Source: Mycolicibacterium sp. S2-37 (lineage in GTDB: Bacteria; Actinomycetota; Actinomycetes; Mycobacteriales; Mycobacteriaceae). From it: DNA of 64,000 bases. Below, one piece after another: positions 43,513 through 53,146 of this stretch. The DNA is taken from contig NZ_JAFEVR010000010.1 in NCBI RefSeq assembly GCF_017352375.1, positions 186,001 through 250,000 of the forward strand. The letters run 5' to 3'. Both the position numbers and the translations under genes were made by a program. How positions within the stretch are numbered: position 1 is the first letter of the stretch; the number at the start of each line of letters is the position of its first letter. The notes under the pieces were generated by a model that saw nothing but the letters and a program-made list of their open reading frames with translations, was not told the DNA's origin and searched no databases.

Positions 43513-44996
43513 CGGCGTTCGAGCCTGTCGAAGTCGTCAGACAAGGCGGCCGCCAACTCGATGATCCGGCGCTGGAAGGTCTTGTCCAGCAGCTCCAGCT
43601 GGATCTCGGTGCCCGCCGCGATGTGCTTGTCCCACGGCAGAACGATGACACGGCCGGGCTGGACGTGACGCTCGAATTGCGCAACAAGATCGGCCACGTC
43701 GATGTTCGGTTTCCCCGGCGTCACGTGGTTGATCACGACGCACGAACGGCCCAGCAGATCCTGGTAGCCGTTCTGCCGCATCCAGTCCATCGTGACCGCG
43801 GCCTGGCGGGCGCCGTCGATGGACGCACTCGCCACGATGACGAGCCCGGAGACCGTCTTGAGCACCGCACGCGACGCCGGCTGGAACAGGCCCGCACCGC
43901 AGTCGGCCAGCACGAGGTTGTAGTAGCGGGAGACGACGTTGGTCGCCCCCTGCCAGTCCTCGTCGTTGAACTCGCGGCGCGCCTGGCTGTACTCCTCGGA
44001 GGACAGCACCTCGAGGTTGGCGCCGTTCATGCTGGTGTAGGCGCGGATGTCGTTGTAGCGGGCCAGATCCTTGTCCGACAGCAGGTCGGCGACCGTCGCG
44101 GCGGACTGGCGGCCGGCCCGGTCGGCCAGGTTGCCGCCGTCGGGGTTGGCGTCGATCGCGAGGATGCGGTCGCCGCGGACCTTGGCCAGCGCCGAGCCGA
44201 GCGCGACGGTGACCGACGTCTTGCCCACGCCGCCCTTCAGGCCGAGGACGCCGATCTGGTAGCTGTCGCGGGCGTTGCGCCGGATGCGCGCATGCAGATC
44301 CATCTCGTAGAGCTCGTCGGGTGACAGACCCAGGTTGATGCGCGTCAGCAGGTAGAGGACGTGCCGCCAGCCGCGCTGCGACGGCATCTTCACCGCGGAC
44401 TTCACGCCGACGTGGGAAAGGGCGTCGATGGCGCGGTGGTTACCCATGGCCGCAGCGGAGGTCGGGGCGGGTTGCATGGGCGGCTGGCCGGTCTGCCAGT
44501 TCACCTCGGGCGGGGACTCGGCGAAGTGCTGGGAGGGCGACGGCGGCGGCGCCGGACGCGGCGCCGGGGCCGGGGCGGTGTGCGGCACCTCGAACCGGGC
44601 GCCGCCGGGAAGGTTCGTCTGCGGGGCGCGCATCAGGCCGTTCTGCGGGCGCTGGTGCTGGGGGCCGGGCGCCGGACCGGGTGCGGCGGTGGTCGGCGGG
44701 ATCTGGTGGGTGATCTCGGCCTGCCGTGGCGGCGGCGCGGACTGGGTGCGCGGCGGCGTGATCGGCATGGGCGGCGGGGCCGCCGCGGTGTCATTGCGGC
44801 CGGTGTCCGCGGCCGGGACCGGGGTGGCCGGAGCGCCTGCGCCGGCGGCGCCCGCGGTGCCCGGCGCGCCGGTGGTGCCCGCCGCGCCGGTCGTGTTGCC
44901 CTTCAGGATGGCGTCGCGATCCACGTGCACGGTCGCTTCGTCGGGCGTCTGAGCGGCGTCCGGGTTGTGGAACAACCTGTCATAGTCGGCCGACAT
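43509..44996 (-). CDS. espI: ESX-1 associated ATPase EspI
   Basis: The 495-residue protein has a proline/alanine-rich disordered half (residues about 35-190) and a C-terminal MinD/ParA-like ATPase with Walker A GLKGGVGKTSVTVAL at about 249, ILAIDANPDGGNLA and LVLADCGAG. It is shorter than M. tuberculosis EspI (Rv3876, 666 residues), mainly in the low-complexity part. EspI is not required for secretion but down-regulates ESX-1 when ATP is low. It lies between esxA and eccD1 as in M. tuberculosis. Confidence 0.92.
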   Translation of the reverse strand: MSADYDRLFHNPDAAQTPDEATVHVDRDAILKGNTTGAAGTTGAPGTAGAAGAGAPATPVPAADTGRNDTAAAPPPMPITPPRTQSAPPPRQAEITHQIPPTTAAPGPAPGPQHQRPQNGLMRAPQTNLPGGARFEVPHTAPAPAPRPAPPPSPSQHFAESPPEVNWQTGQPPMQPAPTSAAAMGNHRAIDALSHVGVKSAVKMPSQRGWRHVLYLLTRINLGLSPDELYEMDLHARIRRNARDSYQIGVLGLKGGVGKTSVTVALGSALAKVRGDRILAIDANPDGGNLADRAGRQSAATVADLLSDKDLARYNDIRAYTSMNGANLEVLSSEEYSQARREFNDEDWQGATNVVSRYYNLVLADCGAGLFQPASRAVLKTVSGLVIVASASIDGARQAAVTMDWMRQNGYQDLLGRSCVVINHVTPGKPNIDVADLVAQFERHVQPGRVIVLPWDKHIAAGTEIQLELLDKTFQRRIIELAAALSDDFDRLERR

Positions 44997-45097
44997 GTGA
45001 ACCTCTCAATGGTTGGTTGACGCGAAACCGCAGAAGGTGGGCGGAGTCGGCCGGGCCCGCGCGGCCCGCCTCGTCCACCCACCTCGCGCGGCGAAGA

Positions 45098-45382
45098 TCA
45101 GAACATGCCGGTGACGGCCTGCTCCGTGCCCTCCATCGAACCGGTGGCCTCTTCCATGGTGTGGGCCAGATTCTGCAGCGCCGAGTTCAGCTCGGCCGAG
45201 GTGCTGTCCCAGCGGGCCTGCACGGCCTGGTATGCGTCCGAACCCGCACCGCCCCAGACCGAGGCCAGCGCGGCCAGCGATGCCTTGCCCTCGTCGAGCA
45301 GTCCGTCGGTGACGCCGACAGCGGCCTGCACCTCGCTGATACCGCCGCGGATGGCGCCGAAATTCCATACCTGTTGCGACAT
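45098..45382 (-). CDS. esxA: ESX-1 secreted protein EsxA (ESAT-6)
   Basis: The 94-residue WXG100 protein has the helical hairpin with WGG at about residues 43-45 (ALASVWGGAGSDAYQAVQ) and ends AVTGMF. It begins MSQQVWNFGAIRGGISEVQA. In M. tuberculosis EsxA pairs with EsxB and is exported by ESX-1; the pair is needed for membrane effects in pathogens and for DNA transfer control in M. smegmatis. It starts 30 bases after esxB. Confidence 0.95.
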   Translation of the reverse strand: MSQQVWNFGAIRGGISEVQAAVGVTDGLLDEGKASLAALASVWGGAGSDAYQAVQARWDSTSAELNSALQNLAHTMEEATGSMEGTEQAVTGMF

Positions 45383-45412
45383 TGGTTTCTCCGTTCCTGG
45401 TCGTCGGCTGGA

Positions 45413-45718
45413 TCAGCCGTTGATGTTCATGTTGCCGGCGATCGCCGCGGCCTGGTCATCGTCGGTCGAGCCGTACTGCGTGCCCGAGATCGCGATGTTC
45501 GACGAGATGTCGTTGAGCGCCTGGACCTGCGCCTGCGCCGCTTCCTGGTAGCGCTGCAGTGCGGCCTGCACCGCGGTGCCGGCCTGGCCCTGCCAGATCG
45601 CCGTCAGGCCACCGGCCGTCGACTCGACCTGTGCGCGGACACCCTGCAACTCGCCAGAGATTCGTTCGAAGTTGCTGGCCTCCTTGGCGAGGACAGCAAT
45701 ATCGGTATTCATTGCCAT
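45413..45718 (-). CDS. esxB: ESX-1 secreted protein EsxB (CFP-10)
   Basis: The 101-residue WXG100 protein shows EASNFERISGELQGVRAQVE, the turn WQG and the export motif YxxxD (YGSTD) near the C-terminus. It ends GNMNING, different from the MGF end that contacts EccCb1 in M. tuberculosis. Two alternative starts, ATG 45718 and 45712, differ by two residues; the first has an AAGGA site. EsxB carries the ESX-1 signal for the EsxA-EsxB pair. Confidence 0.94.
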   Translation of the reverse strand: MAMNTDIAVLAKEASNFERISGELQGVRAQVESTAGGLTAIWQGQAGTAVQAALQRYQEAAQAQVQALNDISSNIAISGTQYGSTDDDQAAAIAGNMNING

Positions 45719-45819
45719 GCTGGATACATTCCTTCTTTTCCTGTGTCCTCACCAAGGGAAATGGCGAGTCTTCCGGCCGTGTGACCGGGAAGTCGGTGGT
45801 GGGTTGCTGGTGGTGGTGA

Positions 45820-47157
45820 CTACCAGTCGTCGCCTTCGTCCTCGTTCAAGTCGTGCGCCAGTGGCGCGGGAGCGGTCAGTCCCGTCTTGGAGCCCCCGCT
45901 CTTCGCCGCCTGCTGGCCGCCCATCATCGGACCCATGCCGCCGCCGACCCCGCTGCCGCCGACCGGAGCCAGACCCGCGGACACCACGCCGGGGCCCACG
46001 CCGGCGCCTACCGGCACCGGCGTCATGTCGAGGTCCTTACCGACCAGATTCGACATCAGCGGTGTCCTCGCCGAGGTGCCGCCCGCGCCCGGCAACGACG
46101 CCGCGCGCACCAGTCCGGAACCGGAACTGGCCCCCGACCCACCGGCGAGTGGATGGTTCGACAGCGGGCTCGCCCCGATCAGACCCATCTGGGCGTTGCG
46201 CTCGCCCAGTCCGCCCATCTGACCGAACACCGACGACATCTGCTGCAGCGGTTGGGTCAGCATCTGCATCGGCGTCTGGACCATCTGACCCATCTGCTGC
46301 GGGATCTGAGCGACCGTCGATCCCACCTGCGTCGCCATCTGGACGCCCATCTGCATGCCCTGCTGCAGCTGCTGGCTCGAACCCATCAGCTGCGACGCAC
46401 CGTCCTCGGACTTCTGCGCCGTGCTCTGCGCCTGCTCGCCCGCCTTGTGCCCCACCGCCATCGCACGGCCCGCGCCGAGCTTGGCCGATTCGAGCTTGCC
46501 CTGCGCACTGACCTTGGCGATGACCGCGTTGCGGGCGGCACCCATCGGTGCGCGGGCCGCGGCCAGCGCGGCCTGTGCCGACGCGCCGCTCTCCCCGATG
46601 CCCGGAATCACGATCGGCTTGAGCGGCAGGATCGGCTCGAACAACGAGTTCATCTGCGTCTCGGCCTGATAGACGTCCATCGCCCCGGCGGCCTGGTTCC
46701 ACATCCGCACGAAGTAGTCGAACTCGTTCAGCCCGATCGGCACGGTGTTGATGCCGAGGAAGTTCGTGGCCTCCAGGACGCCGTGCGTGATGTGGTTCTG
46801 CTCGATCTCCGGCAACGGCGGTGTAGTTGCCATTGCAAGGGTGTAGGAGTTTGCCTGATTCGTCGCCTGCAGCGCGCGCTTCATCGCCTGCGCCGCGGTG
46901 GTGCGCAGCCACATGATGGTGGGCATCGTCGCCTGGATGGCGCGCTCGCTTGCCGTCCCGCTCCACAGCGATGCGAGATTGCTCAAACTGGCGGCGAGCT
47001 CGTCTGCCTGAGTCTCCAGCAGCAGGGCGAACCCCTCCCAGCCGGCGGCGGCCTGGAGCATCGGCGCCGGGCCCGCTCCCGCCATCAACCGTGCGGTGTT
47101 GACCTCGGGTGGCATGGCCACCCAGGTCGGGGGAAGGGGGATACCCGAGACTGGCAT
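45820..47157 (-). CDS. PPE68: ESX-1 PPE protein PPE68
   Basis: The 445-residue protein has the PPE domain: PPTWVAMPPEVNTARLMAG, AGPAPMLQAAAGWEGFALLL and a WSG turn (ASLWSGTASERA). Residues 245-330 are rich in Gln and Met with QMGQMV/MQM runs, and the C-terminus is Gly-rich ending NEDEGDDW. M. tuberculosis PPE68 (Rv3873) has 368 residues, so the middle and tail are expanded. It pairs with PE35 and EspG1 and lies upstream of esxB as in other ESX-1 loci. Confidence 0.93.
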   Translation of the reverse strand: MPVSGIPLPPTWVAMPPEVNTARLMAGAGPAPMLQAAAGWEGFALLLETQADELAASLSNLASLWSGTASERAIQATMPTIMWLRTTAAQAMKRALQATNQANSYTLAMATTPPLPEIEQNHITHGVLEATNFLGINTVPIGLNEFDYFVRMWNQAAGAMDVYQAETQMNSLFEPILPLKPIVIPGIGESGASAQAALAAARAPMGAARNAVIAKVSAQGKLESAKLGAGRAMAVGHKAGEQAQSTAQKSEDGASQLMGSSQQLQQGMQMGVQMATQVGSTVAQIPQQMGQMVQTPMQMLTQPLQQMSSVFGQMGGLGERNAQMGLIGASPLSNHPLAGGSGASSGSGLVRAASLPGAGGTSARTPLMSNLVGKDLDMTPVPVGAGVGPGVVSAGLAPVGGSGVGGGMGPMMGGQQAAKSGGSKTGLTAPAPLAHDLNEDEGDDW

Positions 47158-47203
47158 CTACGATGACTCCGCTGAATTCTCCGCTACGCGCGCCGTCGAC
47201 CTG

Positions 47204-47497
47204 TCAGAACGTGCTGGCGTTGGCGGAATCGGTCGCCGCGTAGAGCCCGGCGATCTCGATGAAGGCGGCGCCCGCGCGGGACAGTTCCTCCTGGGCGAAG
47301 GTGTTGATGGCGAGCGTCTCGGCGCCCTCGGCGGCGAACGTGGCGGCGGCCATCGCCGACACCTCGTCCGCGCCAGCAGGCACCAGAGCGGTCACTGCGG
47401 CGGTGGCGGCGGTACCGCCGGCCAGACCCCTGGCGCCGTTTGCGACGACCTGGCCGCCGACGCCTGCTGCACCGGGATTGTGTTCCAAAGGTTGCAT
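47204..47497 (-). CDS. PE35: ESX-1 PE protein PE35
   Basis: The 97-residue protein begins MQPLEHNPGAAGVGGQVVAN and has ALVPAGADEVSAMAAATFAA and LYAATDSANA, matching M. tuberculosis PE35 (Rv3872). It is the helical partner of PPE68. A GAAGGAGAA site lies 7 bases before ATG 47497; the frame continues 6 codons upstream. The 143-base gap before it, after eccCb1, is the longest within the cluster and may contain a promoter for the PE35-esxA group. Confidence 0.92.
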   Translation of the reverse strand: MQPLEHNPGAAGVGGQVVANGARGLAGGTAATAAVTALVPAGADEVSAMAAATFAAEGAETLAINTFAQEELSRAGAAFIEIAGLYAATDSANASTF

Positions 47498-47640
47498 TGC
47501 GCTTCTCCTTCTCAAATACCTGCTGAGCGGGACAAACGTCGTGCGATCGGCGGGTGGAATCTACACATCCGTCACTCGACGTATCCCCCGAACCTTTGCT
47601 AGCGGCGTGGCTACCACGTTGCTGCGGCTCTTGTTAGATA

Positions 47641-49431
47641 CTAACCGGCCCCCGGAGGTGGTGCGAACACTTCTTCCTCCGGTGGATCCTCAGGGGGGTC
47701 GACATAGGCCGCCTGGACGACCTCCTTGCCGTCCGGAGAGGTCAGAAGCGCCTGGCCAGGAGGACGTTTACGGAGCTTGATCTCGTTGGACGGGAACTCC
47801 GTCTTCTCTCCGGAGAGGAACAGCGTCGGCGTCCCGGCGCCGTAGGCGGCACCGACGAACTTGTCCATCGTGGCGCGGTGCGCCTGGCTCATCTGGCACG
47901 TCACCACGATGTGCAGACCGATGTCCGCAGCCGCCGGCAACAGCGGGGCCAACGGCGCCATCGGCGAGAGCATGCCCGACGCGGCGACGATCATGTGCCA
48001 GTCGTCGACCAGCAGCACGACGTCAGGACCGGTCCACCAGGACCGTGACCGCAGCTGTGCGGTGGTCAGGTCCGGCGGCGGCAGCCGGTCCTTGAGATTC
48101 TGCGCGAGCGCCTTGACCGCGACCTCCAGCGAGGCGTGGTTGCGGTTCACCGCGCCCGCCTGCAGCAGGTGGCTCTGCGGCACCGCGTCCAGCAGGGCCG
48201 ACCGGTAGTCGGCCAGCATGAACCGCACCTGTTTCGGGCTGTTGCGGGCACAGATCGCCTTCGCCACCGCGTGCGCGATGGTCGTCTTGCCGGATTTGGG
48301 CGCCCCGAAGATCAGCAGGTGCGGCGTCGAATGCATCTGGTTGTACGCGACGCTGAGATCGGACTCCCGCAACCCGAGCGGCACCGTCCACCGGGTCCGG
48401 TAGTCGGCGTCGGGCGTGGGCGGGTTCGGATCGAGCTCGTGGAGGTAGACCCGTTCCGGAAGCACCCGCACCTGCGGCGCGCGGTCGGTGTACTGCGCGG
48501 CGATGCGCGAGACCGCAGCCGACATCGCGGGCACGATGTCCGCGGCGCTGTGCACCCCGTCCAGCCGCGGCACCCCCATCATCAGGTGGTGCTTTTCCAG
48601 CGAGACCGCCCGGCCGGGACGGTTGGCGGGAATCTCGCGGGTGATGCGGTCGATCTGCGTCTCGTTCACGTCACCGAGCCGGAATTCGATCTTGGTGCCG
48701 AGGTAGTCGCGGACCCTGGACTTCAGCTCCGTCCAGCGCGGCGTCGAGATGATCACGTGCACGCCGAAGGCCAGGCCCTGGCCGGCGAGGTCCTGCACCA
48801 CCGGCTCCAGGTCGGGGAACTCGGCGACGAACGCCGGCCACCCGTCGATCACCAGGAACACATCGCCGAACGGATCTGCGGCGGCCGGATTGGCCGGGTC
48901 CTGACGCATCTGCCGGTACGACGCGATCGACCCGACCCGGAACTCCTTGAACGTGCGCTCACGCTGCCGCAGCACCGCCTTGACCTCGGCGACCACGCGA
49001 TTGACCCGGTCGGGTTCGGCGCGGGTGGCGACGCCGCCGACGTGGGGCAGGTCCTCGAGGTACATCAGACCGCCGCCGCCCAGGTCGACGCAGTAGAACT
49101 GCACGTCGCGCGGTGAATGGGTGGCGGCGGCCGACAGCATCAGGGTCTGCAGGAAGGTGGACTTGCCGGTCTGCGGGGCGCCGCCGACGGCGATGTTGCC
49201 GCCGGCCGACGAGACGTCGACACCCCAGACCTCCTGGCGGTGGCGGCGCGGCTCGTCCATGATCCCGAGCCCGAACCGCAGCGGCCTGCGCTGGTGGTCC
49301 CGCTCCACCAGTTCGTTGACCGGTGTCGGATCGGTCAGCGGCGGCAGCCACATCCGGTAGGCGCGGATCTCGCCGGTGGTCAGCTGCTCGAGGACGACCT
49401 CGCGCAGCACTTTCTGCTCGCTGGACGTCAC
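47641..49431 (-). CDS. eccCb1: ESX-1 secretion ATPase EccCb1
   Basis: The 596-residue FtsK/SpoIIIE-type protein has two ATPase domains: Walker A GGAPQTGKST near residue 84 and GAPKSGKTTIAH near 378, with VLLVDDWH as a Walker B. In M. tuberculosis EccCb1 (591 residues) binds the EsxB C-terminus and completes the motor with EccCa1. It overlaps the end of eccCa1 by 4 bases. The split of EccC into two genes is typical of ESX-1. Confidence 0.94.
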   Translation of the reverse strand: MTSSEQKVLREVVLEQLTTGEIRAYRMWLPPLTDPTPVNELVERDHQRRPLRFGLGIMDEPRRHRQEVWGVDVSSAGGNIAVGGAPQTGKSTFLQTLMLSAAATHSPRDVQFYCVDLGGGGLMYLEDLPHVGGVATRAEPDRVNRVVAEVKAVLRQRERTFKEFRVGSIASYRQMRQDPANPAAADPFGDVFLVIDGWPAFVAEFPDLEPVVQDLAGQGLAFGVHVIISTPRWTELKSRVRDYLGTKIEFRLGDVNETQIDRITREIPANRPGRAVSLEKHHLMMGVPRLDGVHSAADIVPAMSAAVSRIAAQYTDRAPQVRVLPERVYLHELDPNPPTPDADYRTRWTVPLGLRESDLSVAYNQMHSTPHLLIFGAPKSGKTTIAHAVAKAICARNSPKQVRFMLADYRSALLDAVPQSHLLQAGAVNRNHASLEVAVKALAQNLKDRLPPPDLTTAQLRSRSWWTGPDVVLLVDDWHMIVAASGMLSPMAPLAPLLPAAADIGLHIVVTCQMSQAHRATMDKFVGAAYGAGTPTLFLSGEKTEFPSNEIKLRKRPPGQALLTSPDGKEVVQAAYVDPPEDPPEEEVFAPPPGAG

Positions 49432-51659
49432 GACGTCACCGCGGTGTCGAAGACCGGGGCCGCGGTGAAGCGGTGGATGCGCACCTTGTTCGCCGACGCG
49501 GCACGCGGTTTCGGTTCACCGTCCTCTTGAACCGGCTTCGTCGGTTCGTACGCGGTTCCGGTGTAGACGCTGTGGAATTTCACGGGGTCCTCCATGCCGA
49601 CCCGCAGGAAGCCGACGCCGCTCTCCTTGTTGGTGATGTACTGCGCCTCCGGTGTGCCGATCACCGCCTTGGACTCCGCCGAACTGGTGGTGCGCAACGC
49701 GATGCGGTACGTCAGGTTGGGTTCGAGCTTGTCGATGCGGACGCCGCCGGTGTTCAACGACTGCGTCGCCAGCAGCAGGTGCACGCGCAGTGACCGGCCG
49801 ACGCGGCAGATGCGGTCGAACAGCCCGATGAAGTCCGGATGGTTCTGCAGGAGTTCGGCGAACTCGTCGACGACGACGAACAACGTCGGCAGCGGCGGCA
49901 GGTCGGCGCCGCGCTCGCGGTGCTTCTCGTACTCGGCGACACCGGACAGGGCACCCGCCGCGCCCACCTGGAGTCCGGCCTGGCGCAGGATGGACTGCCT
50001 GCGGTCGAGTTCACCGGTCAGCACCTCCCCCATCCGGCTGACCAGCTCGGCCTCCTCCTCCATGTTGGTGACCACCGCCGCGGTGTGCGGCAGCTTCTCC
50101 ATGCCGAGGAACGTCGAGCCGCCCTTGAAGTCGGTCAGGAGAAGATTCACCTGGTCGGGATGGTGCGTAGCGGCCAACGACAGGATCAGCGTCCGCAGGA
50201 ATTCGGACTTGCCGGATCCGGTGGTGCCGATGAGCATCCCGTGCGGCCCGGCGCCGAACTCGGCGCCCTCCTTGATGTCGAGGTACATGATGTCGCCGGT
50301 CTTGAGTTCGTGACCGAACGGGATCCGCAACCGGTCGCGGTCGGTGTCGCTGAACATCCGCCACCGCGCCGGGGTCACCTCCTCGACCGTCTGTGCCCCG
50401 ACCAGCTGGTGCCACTCGGTGGCGACCTTCTTCTGCACCCGCACGTTCTTGTCGATGATCGTGCCGGTGATCGACCAGCCGGCGAGCTTGCGCGCGATAC
50501 GCCCCGCCTGACCGGGCGTCATCCGGTCAGTGGTGTCGGTGACCCGCCGGAACGACTGGTTGGGCAGCCGGTCGTCGGCGGTGCCGTCGGGTGCGACGCG
50601 GATCCGGTACACCGAACCGTTGTGGTTGCCCAGAGTGAGCACAGTGACGCCGGCGCGGCCGTCGACCGGGAACCCGGCGCGGCCGCCGGTCAGGTCGATC
50701 ACCACCACGTACGGGCCGCCGGGAGCGGCGTCGGCGGTGTGCGGTCCACGGGCGGTGAGATCGGACAGGCCGTCGGGACGGGTGAACACCATCCGGGTGG
50801 CACCGGCGGCGTCGGTGTCGGTCTGGTGCTGCACATGCGGCAGCCACTTGACCCAGTTCCACTCGGGATCCTCGGGATTGTCCATCAACACCCGCATCTG
50901 GAGCAGATCCGGCGGATGGAAGACCGCGAGATGGCAGATCATCGCGGCGAGCAACGCGGCCGCGCCCGCTTCGTCGCCGCCGATCGCCACGGTCGGAAAC
51001 GTGCGCAGCTGAACGAGTTTCGGGCAGTCGTGGATCAGGCCGTGGGTGCGCAGGAACTTGGTCACCCACATGTGGCTGACCGGCTCGAGGTGGGGCTGCG
51101 GCGCGGCCTGCGGGCCGGCGAGGTCGCCCGTCACCGACGGCTTGAGCAGCCGGTCGACGGCGGCCTCCGCGCCCAGACCGATGCGCACGGCGGCGTAGAA
51201 GTCGTTGTTCGCCTGCCGCGACCACTGCCGGTGGGTTCCGACGATCGAGAGCAGATCGTCCGGATGCGGGGCGTGGTAGTTGAAGAAGGTGACCTGGGCG
51301 GCCGCCGACGAGGTGACGCGGGTGCGCAGCCCGGCCAGATAGCGCAGGTACTCCTTGCGGTCGGCGTTGATCTCGGGGACCTTCTTGCCGCCCGAACCGC
51401 CACCGGCCATGAATCCGACGGTGCCCATGATCATCATCAGCGGCATCATCAGCATGTAGGGCGACAGCTGGCGCACACCGGTGAAGATCATGATCGCGAT
51501 CATCCCGAGCATGCAGCCGCCCATCACCCAGGGCAGCGCCTTCTGCATTCCCGACGGCGGGATCTCCACACCGAGGTCGTCGGGCGGGGTCACGGTGATC
51601 TCCCCGGGGGTCAGCCGCGGCCCGCGTTTGGTGATGGGGGTGTACTTCTTCGTCGTCAT
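49428..51659 (-). CDS. eccCa1: ESX-1 membrane ATPase EccCa1
   Basis: The 743-residue protein has two N-terminal membrane segments (residues about 43-61 and 67-87), a DUF domain and an FtsK-like ATPase with Walker A GTTGSGKSE near residue 477 and LFVVVDEFAELL as Walker B. It matches M. tuberculosis EccCa1 (Rv3870, 747 residues), the membrane half of the ESX-1 motor. It shares one base with the end of eccB1 and overlaps eccCb1 by 4 bases. Confidence 0.94.
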   Translation of the reverse strand: MTTKKYTPITKRGPRLTPGEITVTPPDDLGVEIPPSGMQKALPWVMGGCMLGMIAIMIFTGVRQLSPYMLMMPLMMIMGTVGFMAGGGSGGKKVPEINADRKEYLRYLAGLRTRVTSSAAAQVTFFNYHAPHPDDLLSIVGTHRQWSRQANNDFYAAVRIGLGAEAAVDRLLKPSVTGDLAGPQAAPQPHLEPVSHMWVTKFLRTHGLIHDCPKLVQLRTFPTVAIGGDEAGAAALLAAMICHLAVFHPPDLLQMRVLMDNPEDPEWNWVKWLPHVQHQTDTDAAGATRMVFTRPDGLSDLTARGPHTADAAPGGPYVVVIDLTGGRAGFPVDGRAGVTVLTLGNHNGSVYRIRVAPDGTADDRLPNQSFRRVTDTTDRMTPGQAGRIARKLAGWSITGTIIDKNVRVQKKVATEWHQLVGAQTVEEVTPARWRMFSDTDRDRLRIPFGHELKTGDIMYLDIKEGAEFGAGPHGMLIGTTGSGKSEFLRTLILSLAATHHPDQVNLLLTDFKGGSTFLGMEKLPHTAAVVTNMEEEAELVSRMGEVLTGELDRRQSILRQAGLQVGAAGALSGVAEYEKHRERGADLPPLPTLFVVVDEFAELLQNHPDFIGLFDRICRVGRSLRVHLLLATQSLNTGGVRIDKLEPNLTYRIALRTTSSAESKAVIGTPEAQYITNKESGVGFLRVGMEDPVKFHSVYTGTAYEPTKPVQEDGEPKPRAASANKVRIHRFTAAPVFDTAVTS

Positions 51660-53143
51660 CAGCCGCCTCCGCCCGGGGTTGGTGCCGGCGCCCCGGCGAC
51701 CCCCGTCGGGTCACCGACCCTGCGGGGTTGCGGGTTGCCGGGCAGCGTGTCGTGTTCGACCAGCGCCGCCTGCTTGGACAGCACCGGCCCGTCGACCAGC
51801 AGGCTCACCACCTGCCAGGGCGCGGTCTGCGGACCGGTCAGCCCGAGGCTCTTGGCGGTGTCCTCGTCGGGGATGCCGTAGCGGACACCCTGCGGATCGA
51901 TGTAGTAGAGGCTCTCGCCGTAGCGCGGATCGGGCGACTGCAGCCGGATGAACTGTCCGCCGTCGACATAGACCGTCGAATTCCCGGTGATCTGGTCGAT
52001 GCCGGTGTTCAGCGCCGACACGGCGATCGGAAGCCGCCGGCCGGCGATGATCGTGGTCTTCGGCGCCTGGTCGCCGGCGATCCGCTGCCACGACCAGCAC
52101 AGCGTCGGGTCCTCTTCGCGCAGCAGGATGTCGAGCGCCTTGTCCGGCAGCGGGGAGACGTATACCTGCTCGGGGATCCGCGACACCAGGCTGGCCTCGA
52201 CCAGCGGTGGCTCCATCAGCCCGTAGGAGTTGGTGGCGCGCAGCGCGGCCGCGGTGGTGTCGTTGACGCGGGCCACCCCGTCGGGCAGCACGACATAGTG
52301 CTGCTGCTCGTCGGCTTCGGTGACGGTCTTGAACACCGAACCGATCACCAGGTTCGGCGCCAGTCCCGAGGCGTTCGGCTCACCGGCGCGGGCGATCTGC
52401 GGCAGCTGCCACGGTCCGGCGTTGGGCAGGGCGTTGAACAGGCCCTCGGAGATCGGTGTCGCCCTGGCGGTGACGGGGATCCCGACCGCCGAGGTGACAG
52501 CCCGGTCGGCCAGGTCGATGGAATGCCTGCCGCTGTCGGTGACCAGCCAGTTGGCGCCCTTGAACGACACCAGCATCCCCTGGTCGGGGCGGATCGGGCC
52601 GACGGTCGCGTCGATCACCAACGGTCGCACCAGCACCGAGGTCTCGACGGTGGGCACCGCGCTGTCCGGTTTGGTGACGGTGTCGCACAGCGTCCACATC
52701 GATTCGGCGGCCCCGGAGACCGGTGTGGCATACGGCGCGCCCGGAATGCCGATCGGCTGCCCCTTGGTCAGCTGCGAGAGCTCCTCGGACTTCACCGCCA
52801 CCGGCTCGCCTGCGCTGCCGAGGACCAGGCGGGCGGAGGTGAGGTTGTAGACGGGCCGCAGTTCGCCGTTGCCCGGCATGACGACGTAGAGCTGGTTGGT
52901 CGACCGGTCGACGAGCAGGGTGTCGCCGCCGCGCTTGCCGAGCGGTTTGAAGTACGCCAGTAGCGCGGCGCCCAGGCAGATCAGGACCGCGATGATCATT
53001 CCGGCCATGACGGCCCGGCTGTAGAACTGCAGCGGGTCGTCGAACATCCGGGTGTCGCGCCGCACGATCGCATGCTCGACTCGGCGCAGCAGGAAGCGCC
53101 ATCCGCTGACCTGGACCTTGGTGGTGAGCCGGAAGCTAGCCAT
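51659..53143 (-). CDS. eccB1: ESX-1 membrane component EccB1
   Basis: The 494-residue protein starts MASFRLTTKVQVSGWRFLLR, then RMFDDPLQFYSRAVMAG and a single membrane segment (about residues 47-66), followed by a large periplasmic domain (YNLTSARLVLGSAGEP, IPGAPYATPVSG). It is close to M. tuberculosis EccB1 (Rv3869). EccB is part of the membrane complex and reaches into the periplasm. The first stretch of the preceding eccA1 is 3 bases away. Confidence 0.94.
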   Translation of the reverse strand: MASFRLTTKVQVSGWRFLLRRVEHAIVRRDTRMFDDPLQFYSRAVMAGMIIAVLICLGAALLAYFKPLGKRGGDTLLVDRSTNQLYVVMPGNGELRPVYNLTSARLVLGSAGEPVAVKSEELSQLTKGQPIGIPGAPYATPVSGAAESMWTLCDTVTKPDSAVPTVETSVLVRPLVIDATVGPIRPDQGMLVSFKGANWLVTDSGRHSIDLADRAVTSAVGIPVTARATPISEGLFNALPNAGPWQLPQIARAGEPNASGLAPNLVIGSVFKTVTEADEQQHYVVLPDGVARVNDTTAAALRATNSYGLMEPPLVEASLVSRIPEQVYVSPLPDKALDILLREEDPTLCWSWQRIAGDQAPKTTIIAGRRLPIAVSALNTGIDQITGNSTVYVDGGQFIRLQSPDPRYGESLYYIDPQGVRYGIPDEDTAKSLGLTGPQTAPWQVVSLLVDGPVLSKQAALVEHDTLPGNPQPRRVGDPTGVAGAPAPTPGGGG

Positions 53144-53146
53144 GCA

